In this document: positions 1-7,229 of the stretch, in pieces
Layout of the letters: every line of letters starts with the position of its first letter
How positions within the stretch are numbered: position 1 is the stretch's first letter
Assembly (NCBI GenBank): GCA_944326495.1
Contig: CALVEE010000120.1
Location: 1 to 7,502, forward strand
Length of the DNA: 7,502 nt
Origin: Candidatus Gastranaerophilales bacterium
Lineage (GTDB): Bacteria; Cyanobacteriota; Vampirovibrionia; Gastranaerophilales; Gastranaerophilaceae
Reading direction: 5' to 3'
The notes under the pieces: generated by a model
Told to the model about the DNA's origin: nothing
What the model saw: only the letters and a program-made list of their open reading frames with translations
The model's database searches: none
Position numbers and translations under genes: made by a program

Positions 1-44
1 GGCAAAAGTCCGTCAGCTAAAAAACTGTAATCAAATTTATGCAT
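1..44 (-). CDS. Probable Fic-family protein, N-terminus only (cut by the window edge)
   Basis: An ATG at 44-42 opens a frame that runs off the window and reads MHKFDYSFLADGLLP. It is preceded by a good Shine-Dalgarno AAGGCGG at 52-58 with a 7-nt spacer, which supports a real start. The FDYSFL..GLLP pattern matches, from memory, the opening of many Fic-domain proteins, in which an N-terminal helical domain precedes the catalytic HPFxxGNGR motif. Fic proteins usually transfer AMP from ATP to target proteins and are often toxins or regulators. The catalytic part lies outside the window, so activity cannot be judged. The gene starts about 130 bases after the methyltransferase stop, on the same strand, with palindromes and a possible promoter of its own between them. 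The family call rests on 15 residues and is tentative. That a gene starts here is more secure. Confidence 0.55.
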   Translation of the reverse strand, partial: MHKFDYSFLADGLL

Positions 45-51
45 AATAAAA

Positions 52-58
52 CCGCCTT
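52..58 (-). promoter_or_regulatory. Ribosome binding site of the probable fic gene
   Basis: AAGGCGG on the minus strand differs at one base from AAGGAGG and sits 7 nt before the ATG at 44. It decides the start of the partial gene at the window edge. Confidence 0.6.
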
Positions 59-103
59 AAAAAGAATTATCTGCATATATTTTAGCAGATTATATGCAGA
101 TAA
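59..103 (-). terminator. 13-bp perfect palindrome with T-tract, next to the fic start
   Basis: The arms TTATCTGCATATA (67-79) and TATATGCAGATAA (91-103) are perfectly complementary around an 11-nt spacer. On the minus strand the second arm is followed directly by TTCTTTTT (66-59). This has the shape of an intrinsic terminator, although the stem is AT-rich (4 G-C pairs of 13). The same bases overlap a possible promoter for the downstream gene (79-107), with one arm between the -35 and -10 and the other across the -10 and likely start of transcription. An operator for a dimeric regulator is therefore an equally good reading. It is very similar in design to the palindrome at 114-143. Confidence 0.5.
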
Positions 104-107
104 GCAA
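79..107 (-). promoter_or_regulatory. Possible promoter of the probable fic gene
   Basis: On the minus strand a weak -35 TTGCTT (107-102) and a -10 TAAAAT (84-79) are separated by 17 bp. The expected start of transcription is near 72, giving a leader of about 28 nt that contains the Shine-Dalgarno. A perfect TATAAT also occurs at 94-89 but has no good -35 at the right distance. In AT-rich DNA such matches arise by chance. The support here is the spacing and the overlap with a 13-bp palindrome. Confidence 0.35.
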
Positions 108-143
108 AAAGAACTGCACATAAATAAGACGTTTTATGTGCAG
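106..143 (-). terminator. Probable terminator of the helicase-methyltransferase operon
   Basis: The arms CTGCACATAAA (114-124) and TTTATGTGCAG (133-143) form an 11-bp perfect stem with an 8-nt loop. On the minus strand it is followed at once by TTCTTTTT (113-106). It begins about 30 bases after the methyltransferase stop codon, the normal place for a Rho-independent terminator. No T-run follows on the plus strand, so it is oriented for the operon. With only four G-C pairs it may be leaky. Its resemblance to the palindrome at 67-103 leaves a regulatory role open. Confidence 0.55.
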
Positions 144-174
144 AAAAAGATGATAAAGCTATGTAAATTAAAAT

Positions 175-3100
175 TTAATCACTGTTTAAATTTTCTATAA
201 TTGTTATTTCAGAATCTGATAAATTATATAAACGATAGATATTTTGGTCAATAATTTGCATTAATTTTACCCTACATTCTTTATTTTGTTTATCTAATTT
301 TAAAATCTCTGTTACAGCGTTTACAACATTATCACGTATTTCAGGTGTAGGTTCTTTTATTGGTATTTCTTCTAAAGGTTTACCATATAATTCTAATGAT
401 TTGCCTTTTAGTTTACCGCGTTTAAGAAGCCATACGTACATTAACTTTGAATTTAACAACCCTAATATATATTTTGGCGGAAAGGTTTTGTAATATTCAT
501 CTTTTATTACTGTTATCATTATATCGGATTGTTCAAAGTAATGTTTTGTTTCAAGTGCAAATATGTTGCTTAACGCACGTCTGGAATTAACTATTTTTTC
601 TTGTGCATTAAGAATTTTTATGGAACGTTCTCTATGAAGAGCATACCAAGGATAATTTTCATTGTATGTGGTAAGTCTTTGCTGCAATAGAGGCTTAAAT
701 TGTTGTAAGTAAGATAAAATATTCGGTATTTCTGAAATAATAGTTTCTCTTGTTATGTATAAAACATATAGCTCATCGTTATATTCAATACAGTATTTTG
801 AAATTTGGCCATTTTTATATACTGGTTTAACGTATTTAGCCTTTTCTAAATCTGTAAGATTTAAAGACGCTAACTCTTCTTTAGTGAGTATAAAAATACC
901 CTTACCCTTTGGTAAATTTAAAGCAAATTTAGTTTGATGAGCATCCGTATATTTGTCTGCACCTGAAACAATGCCTTGTTTAATATGGGCAATGTTTTTT
1001 AATAGTAATGTAGTATCAGATATTTTTGTAAGAATAACGTTAGCTGGATCAGTATTTTCGGTAGTGCAGCCTGATATTCTAAGATAATACTCATCCCCTT
1101 CATAAAGGTCAGTTTGCTGAATATAGTAATTTTCTATAAATTCATTTTTATCATCGAGGTTGTATAAAAATTCTCTTAACAAATTGCTGTTGGCAATACC
1201 AGTATGTTTACAAATAGAATTATGTGCAGTTATATTTTGAGAGTGGTTTTTAGTAAGCATAGTAATCATATTATGCTGACCAAGTGCAGATTCAAATACT
1301 TTTAATTCATTAAGATTTATCATTCTGCGTATTTGGGTACGCTCTTTAAAATCTTTACGTAAAATTTTTCCGCCGAATGCAGTTGGATAATAATTTGTGG
1401 TAATAAAATAAATTTCAGCATTTTCGTTGCCTATATCAATCGCTTTATGGAAAAAGAAATAGAATAAGTCCATTTTCCCACAATAATATTTATGCCCGAA
1501 TTGGGTTGCGGCAATAGGCCTAAATAATTCTTTATTACCTTTTTCACCAACATATGGAGGGTTGCCAATTACTACATCAAAGCCACCTTTCTCACGGAAT
1601 ACTTTAGCAAAATCAAGCTGCCATAAAACGTAAGGTTTTGAAGCCATTTTTTTACTTTCGCGGTATTTTTCTATTTGTTCTTCTGTGCAGCCGCGCATTT
1701 GCAGCATAATAATTTCATCACGCAGGTATTCTATATCCGCTTTTAATTGTTTCTTTTTATTCGTATTATCGCAGCGGTATAACTCATCTTGTTTCTCAAT
1801 AAGTTTTTTAATAATAGTATCAATTTGTGATTGCGCGGTTTCAATTTGTGTATTTACTGTTGTATTGCCTAAAAGTTCACTTTCGTTAATAAGCTTAATG
1901 CCTGCAATTTCGTCAATTAAGCTGTTGCCGCATAAAATGTTGCATTCAAGATTAGGCAGCGGCAGAGGGTTGCGGTGACCATCTAAATCACTTTCTGCTT
2001 TGGGGTTGATTTCATCATCAATTACTAAAGATAACCATAAGCGCAGCTGAGCGATATCAACAGCAGAGGGATCTATATCCGCAGCAAAAATACAGTTGCG
2101 GATAGTTTCATATTTTAAACGCCACGGTGCTCTGTCAGTTTGATACATCATGCGATTTTCGTAAGCATTTTGTGTAATAGCTTTGTAAGCAGATATATTT
2201 TGTCTTGCTCTTACAATTTCGTTAAGCATACCAAGCGGAAAGGCACCGGAGCCAACTGCTGGGTCAGCAACACGAATGTTCTGCAAAGCTTTATCCATAT
2301 CGTCAAGGCGGTTTACAGTAACTTTACCGGTTTCGTCCATTAAAAACAATTCTTTGGAAATTAGCAGACTATTGTAAAGAAATTTTGCTTTAGCAGTATC
2401 TTCGTCCTTCATTAAATCGCCGTACAGTATAAAATTACGGATGGGATGTTCATCAATCTGCAAAGCGTTGGTTAAATAATTGACAAGGCTTTCCTGGCAC
2501 ATATAGTGTACAATTTCACGCGGTGTATAAAACGCACCTTTAGATTTTCTGTCCTGTACTTCTAACAGGTTTTCAAAGACTTTGCCTAACATTTCCGGGT
2601 CAATAGCAACTTCACGTTCTAAAGGTTCATCTTCGCTTATGGTAAAGTTATACCTGTCAAAAATATCTAAAATACCGTTTTTATCTTTATTAGAAAACAA
2701 TTCATTTTTAATACCAAAATTGTTATACTTCCATTCGTAGCCGTCAATGGGCTCAAACAAGCCGCCGGATAAAAATGGTATACGGCAGTGTAATGCCGGA
2801 CAATATCCTTGTTCGCCGCGATTTACGTTTAGTGCGTCATAAAATAAAGGCTCTAATAAATCATCAAAAAAGTTAAGCTGACGTTTTTCGGCTAATTCAA
2901 ATAATTTGCGCATAAAGTTATGCGGTCCGCTACCCCATGGTTTTCCTTTAACGCAGGTTGCCAAAACAGCTTCGTCTTCATCGCTGATACTATTTAGACC
3001 GCTGTTTGTAACACGATACTCGCCGCTCTGCATAGGACGGTAAACAATTGGTATAAGTTCTCTTGATTTACTGCCTCTGGCAAAAAAGGCATCTTTATAT

Positions 3101-3882
3101 TCTTTTTCATTTAAAGTATCAGGCCATGCTTTAACGCCAAGCCAGCCTTTTTTCTGTAAAAAGTATAAAAAGACAATTTGTCCAAGCAATTTTTTGGCAA
3201 ATTGCGCGGCAGTAAAGTTGTGCTGCTGTGCTTCGATTTTAAAGTGTTCATTACTTTCAAGCTGTTCACGAAGTTGGTGAAATTTTTCGCAGTAAAGTTT
3301 AAAAAATTCGTCTGTAACTTTTTCAACGCTGAAAATTTCTTCCAGTTCATCAAGTGTAATGTGATTATCGGCAGTTGTGATAAGAAGTTTATTGAAACGG
3401 CTTAACGCTGTATGGCAAGGTTCATTTTCACCGACAAGATATGAATAACGCTTGGCAGGAGTTAGTTTTTCAGTAGTTTTAAAGCCGGTAGTACTAAATT
3501 GTATTTCATAATCAAGGCGCACAAACGAGAGCCTCCATTTAGGCTCATCTTTTGTGTAAAAAGCTATAATTGCTGCATCGGCGTTTCTTTTTTCTATTAA
3601 ATTTTTCGCAAAACTGCGCTGTGTACTACGCGCATTTTCTACATAAGTTTGCTTTTGTAGTTCTACTGCTGCAACAATCAGATTTTTGTTATCGGAAGTT
3701 TTATAATTTGTTATATAGTTATAACCGTTTATGTGCGACTTAAAATTACTCTTTTCTTCAACATATAAATCAGAAGTACCAAAAGAAATACCTGCAAAAA
3801 GTTCGCTGATAAGCTCTTTATAATTTTTCAAATCATATTTGCTTTGCAAAATGTTTTCTATTTTTTGAAGCGTTGCGTTCAT
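175..3882 (-). CDS. Eco57I/type IIG-like adenine-N6 DNA methyltransferase (restriction-modification or defence component)
   Basis: This 1235-residue protein is predicted to transfer methyl from S-adenosylmethionine to adenine N6 in a specific DNA site. Visible parts are as follows. Residues 1-165 form a mixed alpha/beta domain (VEL at 73-75, WRLSFVRLDYE at 116-126) that I cannot assign and that might be a divergent nuclease-like fold. Residues 175-440 are the helical region typical of Eco57I-like enzymes (QIVFLYFLQKKGWLG, IPFLSGGLFEP). The methylase core has GAFYTP at 449-454, SAM-binding motif I ADPAVGSGAF at 539-548, ADIDP at 601-605, and catalytic motif IV NPPY at 774-777. Residues 675-745 form a charged, probably coiled-coil insertion. 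From about 960 to 1175 lies a TaqI-like target-recognition region (IKQGIVSGADKYTD, ILGLLNSKLMYVWL, LEEIPIKEP). The ATG at 3882 overlaps the helicase stop and has a perfect Shine-Dalgarno. All core motifs are intact, with no frameshift. Length and order recall PglX of BREX and DrmMI of class 1 DISARM, but no other genes of those systems are present. The methylase call is secure; the exact subtype is not. Confidence 0.92.
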   Translation of the reverse strand: MNATLQKIENILQSKYDLKNYKELISELFAGISFGTSDLYVEEKSNFKSHINGYNYITNYKTSDNKNLIVAAVELQKQTYVENARSTQRSFAKNLIEKRNADAAIIAFYTKDEPKWRLSFVRLDYEIQFSTTGFKTTEKLTPAKRYSYLVGENEPCHTALSRFNKLLITTADNHITLDELEEIFSVEKVTDEFFKLYCEKFHQLREQLESNEHFKIEAQQHNFTAAQFAKKLLGQIVFLYFLQKKGWLGVKAWPDTLNEKEYKDAFFARGSKSRELIPIVYRPMQSGEYRVTNSGLNSISDEDEAVLATCVKGKPWGSGPHNFMRKLFELAEKRQLNFFDDLLEPLFYDALNVNRGEQGYCPALHCRIPFLSGGLFEPIDGYEWKYNNFGIKNELFSNKDKNGILDIFDRYNFTISEDEPLEREVAIDPEMLGKVFENLLEVQDRKSKGAFYTPREIVHYMCQESLVNYLTNALQIDEHPIRNFILYGDLMKDEDTAKAKFLYNSLLISKELFLMDETGKVTVNRLDDMDKALQNIRVADPAVGSGAFPLGMLNEIVRARQNISAYKAITQNAYENRMMYQTDRAPWRLKYETIRNCIFAADIDPSAVDIAQLRLWLSLVIDDEINPKAESDLDGHRNPLPLPNLECNILCGNSLIDEIAGIKLINESELLGNTTVNTQIETAQSQIDTIIKKLIEKQDELYRCDNTNKKKQLKADIEYLRDEIIMLQMRGCTEEQIEKYRESKKMASKPYVLWQLDFAKVFREKGGFDVVIGNPPYVGEKGNKELFRPIAATQFGHKYYCGKMDLFYFFFHKAIDIGNENAEIYFITTNYYPTAFGGKILRKDFKERTQIRRMINLNELKVFESALGQHNMITMLTKNHSQNITAHNSICKHTGIANSNLLREFLYNLDDKNEFIENYYIQQTDLYEGDEYYLRISGCTTENTDPANVILTKISDTTLLLKNIAHIKQGIVSGADKYTDAHQTKFALNLPKGKGIFILTKEELASLNLTDLEKAKYVKPVYKNGQISKYCIEYNDELYVLYITRETIISEIPNILSYLQQFKPLLQQRLTTYNENYPWYALHRERSIKILNAQEKIVNSRRALSNIFALETKHYFEQSDIMITVIKDEYYKTFPPKYILGLLNSKLMYVWLLKRGKLKGKSLELYGKPLEEIPIKEPTPEIRDNVVNAVTEILKLDKQNKECRVKLMQIIDQNIYRLYNLSDSEITIIENLNSD

Positions 3883-6800
3883 TTGTTAATACCTCCTTTA
3901 AGATAGCAAGATAAAATCACTTGTTTTTGCCCCTCGACAAGAGGTGTTTTGCTTTTTTGCTTTTTAAAATAATCGGGAGGTACGAGCTTGATAATTTCAA
4001 AATACAACGCATATATAAAAGCTTGTATATCAGAAATTGATTTAGTTTTTAGTTCTTTTTCTTTTTTTAGAATTTCTTTTGAAATTTTTATAGGGATTTC
4101 GCCGTTTTGCCATAATTCAAGCAATCTATCAATAGCTCTGTCTTGCTCATCAGTAAAGCCGGAGCAATTATTTTTAATAGCTTTTAATAGTTTAATAACC
4201 TGTTTATCTGTTTTGGCGGAGCCTGTTTTTGGCACGTCAAAGTTTTCTTCTTCTGCAAGCATTGTTTCAAAGGCAGTGTCGTTTTCTTCAAAATGTTTGT
4301 AATAATGGTCTGATACAGGAATTCTTTTAGTATCAGGCTCTGATTGGATAAGTTCAATTGCTTGAAGGAAAGTAAGCTGTTTTGCCTTATAACCATCGCT
4401 AATAAAGAAAGTTTTTAAAGCACCTTTGCGTATAAAAGTTATAGTAGATGTTTTTTCGATTTGCGGTGATATTTTACCGGTTTTAGCTTTGCGCGGCAGG
4501 TGTTTGATTACATTAAAAAGAGAAGGTTCATTATCTCTAATCTGGCGTATAATAGCAAGGTAGGCGAGTTCTGGGGTACTGCTTTCTTCTTCCTCATCAA
4601 GGTTAGAATTTAATGCAGAAAATAATTTTTGTGAGGTAACTTCTTCGTCATCAGAAAGGTATTTAAAATCTTCGCCAAGTGTATCGTGAAATATCTGGAG
4701 TTTTTGTAAAATAAGTTCTTCTAATGGTAGTTCGTTTTTACTTTGTGATGTCGGGAAAAAGTTAAAAACATAAATACGCTCGTGCTCGGTACCGACGCGG
4801 TTAATACGTCCTACACGCTGCATTATTTTTGTTGGGTTCCACGGCAGGTCATAGTTAATAAGTACATTAGCTCGGTGCAGGTTTATGCCTTCTGATAAAA
4901 CATCTGTTGTAATCAGCAAATCGTATTTATCGTTATTTTTGTTTTTAAATTTAGGATTAAAGCTTTCTTCAATTTCTGTTTTTAAAGCACTGCTGCTTTG
5001 CCCACTAAAGTAAATAATTCTGTCTTGGTAAATATCTTTTAAATTTTCGTATAAGTATTGGGCTGTTTCAGTAGATTCAGTGAAAACAATGGCTTTTTTG
5101 TCTTTTATCAGTGTTTCGTTAGTGAGTTTATATTTAAACTCGTTAAGTTTTGGGTCTGTTTTAATACGTGACCATATCCACTGCAATGTCTTTAATTGAG
5201 AAAGGTCGGTTTCCAAATCTCGCAGAAATTGTGATGTAAATTCGTCTGTATCAAATTCCATTACTTCTTCCTGTTCGATTAACTGCATTAATTTTTCTGT
5301 ATCGCCGTCATCAAGCAAATCGTATACATTCACTTTTTTGCTTATGTATACTTTGCCTGTTTTAGCCATTTCTATAAACTTGTTATAAGATTCCGTAAAT
5401 CTTTCTAATGTACACTTAAAAGCATAAAAACTACTTTCCAAGCGTTTTATTAAAATACCTTTCATAAAACCGCCCAAGTTATGTTGCGCGGCAGACATGG
5501 AGGCAAGTTTCTTTTTATCTTTTAAGTATAATAGCGGTGTATAACGCGCATATTTAAAATCTTTAATAATACTAATAGTTTGATTAAAAGCATCGTCGGT
5601 GTTTTCATCAAAAATATACGTTATTTTCTTTGGTGTACCGACTTTAGGAAATACAAGTCCTTGTTTAGCCAAATCATCACCATAATATTTTTTTATTTCA
5701 CTTCTTGTACGGCGTATCATAATTTCGCGGATAAGTTTATCGCGAATGATTTCGGAATTTTGGCGTATTTGCTGCATGTATGCTTCAGAACCTTTTATTT
5801 TATTGCGCAGTTTTGCCCTTAAATTGGCAAAAAAACCTTCTAAATTTTTAACGCCGTTAATAGTACCATTGTGTTTGGGTTGAAATAAATAAAGTTGTGT
5901 CTCAATATCGCTGGTGTAGTTGTTAATAGGCGTAGCAGAAATTAAAATTACCTTTTTGCCGCGGCAAATTTGATGCAGGGCTGTAAAGGCTTCTGTTGAA
6001 GCATTGCGAAAACGGTGTGCTTCATCTACAAAAACATAGGTGTACTTATCTATACCTTTGGCAATTATTTTATCCAGTTTGCCAAGGGATTCTACGTCAT
6101 AACGCGATACGCCAAATTCCTGTAAAACACTGCGCCAGTAATCTACCAGTACAGGAGGGCAGACTATAAGTTTATAGGTATTACGGTTAAAACTGTTGGC
6201 AAGCATAGCACAGATATAAGTTTTGCCCAAACCAACAACATCAGAAATAAACACGCCGTTATACGCGTGTAATTTTTGCCTTGCCTGCATAACTGCGTCA
6301 AGCTGGTATTGCAAGTGCATATATCCTTCTGGCAATAAGGTATCAAAATTTTCTTTATCGGTGTTTAATTCTTCTTTAAAAAATTCATAAAGTGTTTTTA
6401 AATACAACTGATAAGGGGTTATATCATCACGCAGCCAAGTTTTTTGCTCGGCCGCTTCAAGATAGGTATCACGTATATCAATGCTTTGTGCCCAAAGTTC
6501 TTCAAATTTTTGCAGTGCAAACTTTACATCAGGAGCGTCTTTTAGTTCAACATTAAACTCAAGGTTATCTATAAGCCCTGCCTGTGAAAAATTGCTGGAG
6601 CCGGTTATAACGCAGCCAAACATATCAGGAACTTTTTCAGGATTTTTTCTTAAAATGTAAACTTTAGCATGAATAGGGTTTTGCGTATAAAGGCGCATTT
6701 CGAGTTTACCTGTTTTTAACCATTCAATAAAAATGCGTGCGCCTTTTTCGATAGTTGGGCTTGCGTCTGCTTCTTCAAACTCGTTTTGTATTTCTTCACT

Positions 6801-7082
6801 GATAATTTTTTTACTTTCTTTTTCAGGAACGCCGATAAATTGTGCTTGCATACTGCTGCGGTCAATGATTTTAACAGTAAAATGGTCTATGTTTAAGCCT
6901 ACGAGTATACGGATTTTTTCAACATCTTCAAGTGATGGATACATTTTAAAGAATCCGCTGGAACGGAAGTAACCAACAAGAATATCGAAAAATTGTGTAT
7001 TGCTTTTTAATATTGCAGCGAAGCGATTGTATAAATCACGGTTTTCTTCGTTTGTAAAAAATTTTAAATCAGTATTCGCCAT
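3879..7082 (-). CDS. PLD-like nuclease / SF2 (Snf2-type) helicase fusion, defence effector candidate
   Basis: This 1067-residue protein probably couples ATP-driven movement on DNA to a phospholipase D-type nuclease. Residues 1-200 form a PLD-like domain with one HKD motif: H138-A-K140, then GSSN at 161-164, then N173-L-E175. One motif per chain implies that two chains form an active site. Residues 255-400 are RecA domain 1: LQYQLDAVMQA, Walker A DVVGLGKT at 281-288, VDEAH at 352-356, ISATPINN at 381-388. A long helical insertion spans about 400-655. RecA domain 2 has KAIVFTES at 663-670, TTDVLSEGINL at 725-735 and QRVGRINRVG at 755-764, with the arginines of motif VI. Residues 780-1067 are an unassigned C-terminal region. 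I chose the ATG at 7082 because AGAAGGG lies 8 nt upstream; a TTG in frame at 7112 has no ribosome binding site. Walker A has V where Snf2 proteins usually have E or another residue (DE.GLGKT); the catalytic K and T are kept. The gene overlaps the methyltransferase by 4 nt, which argues for a joint complex. Helicase and PLD assignments are firm; the defence role is inferred from the pairing. Confidence 0.92.
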   Translation of the reverse strand: MANTDLKFFTNEENRDLYNRFAAILKSNTQFFDILVGYFRSSGFFKMYPSLEDVEKIRILVGLNIDHFTVKIIDRSSMQAQFIGVPEKESKKIISEEIQNEFEEADASPTIEKGARIFIEWLKTGKLEMRLYTQNPIHAKVYILRKNPEKVPDMFGCVITGSSNFSQAGLIDNLEFNVELKDAPDVKFALQKFEELWAQSIDIRDTYLEAAEQKTWLRDDITPYQLYLKTLYEFFKEELNTDKENFDTLLPEGYMHLQYQLDAVMQARQKLHAYNGVFISDVVGLGKTYICAMLANSFNRNTYKLIVCPPVLVDYWRSVLQEFGVSRYDVESLGKLDKIIAKGIDKYTYVFVDEAHRFRNASTEAFTALHQICRGKKVILISATPINNYTSDIETQLYLFQPKHNGTINGVKNLEGFFANLRAKLRNKIKGSEAYMQQIRQNSEIIRDKLIREIMIRRTRSEIKKYYGDDLAKQGLVFPKVGTPKKITYIFDENTDDAFNQTISIIKDFKYARYTPLLYLKDKKKLASMSAAQHNLGGFMKGILIKRLESSFYAFKCTLERFTESYNKFIEMAKTGKVYISKKVNVYDLLDDGDTEKLMQLIEQEEVMEFDTDEFTSQFLRDLETDLSQLKTLQWIWSRIKTDPKLNEFKYKLTNETLIKDKKAIVFTESTETAQYLYENLKDIYQDRIIYFSGQSSSALKTEIEESFNPKFKNKNNDKYDLLITTDVLSEGINLHRANVLINYDLPWNPTKIMQRVGRINRVGTEHERIYVFNFFPTSQSKNELPLEELILQKLQIFHDTLGEDFKYLSDDEEVTSQKLFSALNSNLDEEEESSTPELAYLAIIRQIRDNEPSLFNVIKHLPRKAKTGKISPQIEKTSTITFIRKGALKTFFISDGYKAKQLTFLQAIELIQSEPDTKRIPVSDHYYKHFEENDTAFETMLAEEENFDVPKTGSAKTDKQVIKLLKAIKNNCSGFTDEQDRAIDRLLELWQNGEIPIKISKEILKKEKELKTKSISDIQAFIYALYFEIIKLVPPDYFKKQKSKTPLVEGQKQVILSCYLKGGINK
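3891..3899 (-). promoter_or_regulatory. Ribosome binding site of the methyltransferase, inside the helicase gene
   Basis: AAAGGAGGT, a perfect Shine-Dalgarno, stands 8 nt before the ATG at 3882. It is made from the Lys-Gly-Gly codons near the helicase C-terminus (LKGGINK). The helicase TGA and the methyltransferase ATG share the bases ATGA (3882-3879). This arrangement favours translational coupling with strong re-initiation. Confidence 0.85.
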
Positions 7083-7090
7083 GCTTCTCA

Positions 7091-7097
7091 CCCTTCT
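7091..7097 (-). promoter_or_regulatory. Ribosome binding site of the PLD-helicase gene
   Basis: AGAAGGG on the minus strand lies 8 nt before the ATG at 7082. It fixes that ATG as the start, rather than the in-frame TTG at 7112, which has only AT-rich sequence before it. Confidence 0.7.
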
Positions 7098-7130
7098 AAA
7101 ACACCTGACCAAAAAGTGTACTTTATTGTA

Positions 7131-7159
7131 ATTATATCAATTTAAAATGAACATCACAA
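7131..7159 (-). promoter_or_regulatory. Sigma-A/sigma-70-type promoter of the operon
   Basis: On the minus strand TTGTGA (7159-7154, 4 of 6 to consensus) and a perfect TATAAT (7136-7131) are 17 bp apart. The -10 is preceded by TGA, giving a complete extended -10 (TGnTATAAT). Transcription should start near 7124, about 42 nt before the ATG. This is the best promoter match between the upstream terminator and the operon. Confidence 0.65.
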
Positions 7160-7229
7160 TATCTTTGATTTGCTGATTTTTTCTCACTTAATCTTCTGTA
7201 ACAGACACCTAAAGTTTTCTTATAATAAT

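Noticed and set aside
1801..1850. Frameshift or split in the methyltransferase at the variable 675-745 insertion
   Set aside because: The frame is continuous, and a charged coiled-coil insertion at this place is normal in Eco57I-like enzymes.
5956..5967. Perfect 12-bp palindrome TTGCCGCGGCAA inside the helicase gene
   Set aside because: It encodes ordinary residues (around CRGK) just before the motif III region and has no partner or regulatory context; probably chance.
175..7082. Plus-strand and alternative minus-strand open frames of 60-104 codons within the two large genes
   Set aside because: They lie fully inside two long genes with intact motifs, lack ribosome binding sites in most cases, and are rich in Phe, Ser, Ile and Cys as expected for reverse-frame shadows.
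175..7082. Calling the operon a DISARM or BREX system
   Set aside because: No DrmA, DrmB, PglZ, BrxC or similar gene is in the window and both operon ends are bounded by terminators or other genes. The resemblance is in domain content only.
7083..7112. In-frame TTG at 7112 as the start of the helicase gene (10 more residues)
   Set aside because: It has no ribosome binding site, whereas the ATG at 7082 has AGAAGGG at good spacing, and the added residues MVRCFRRVRS look like translated leader.
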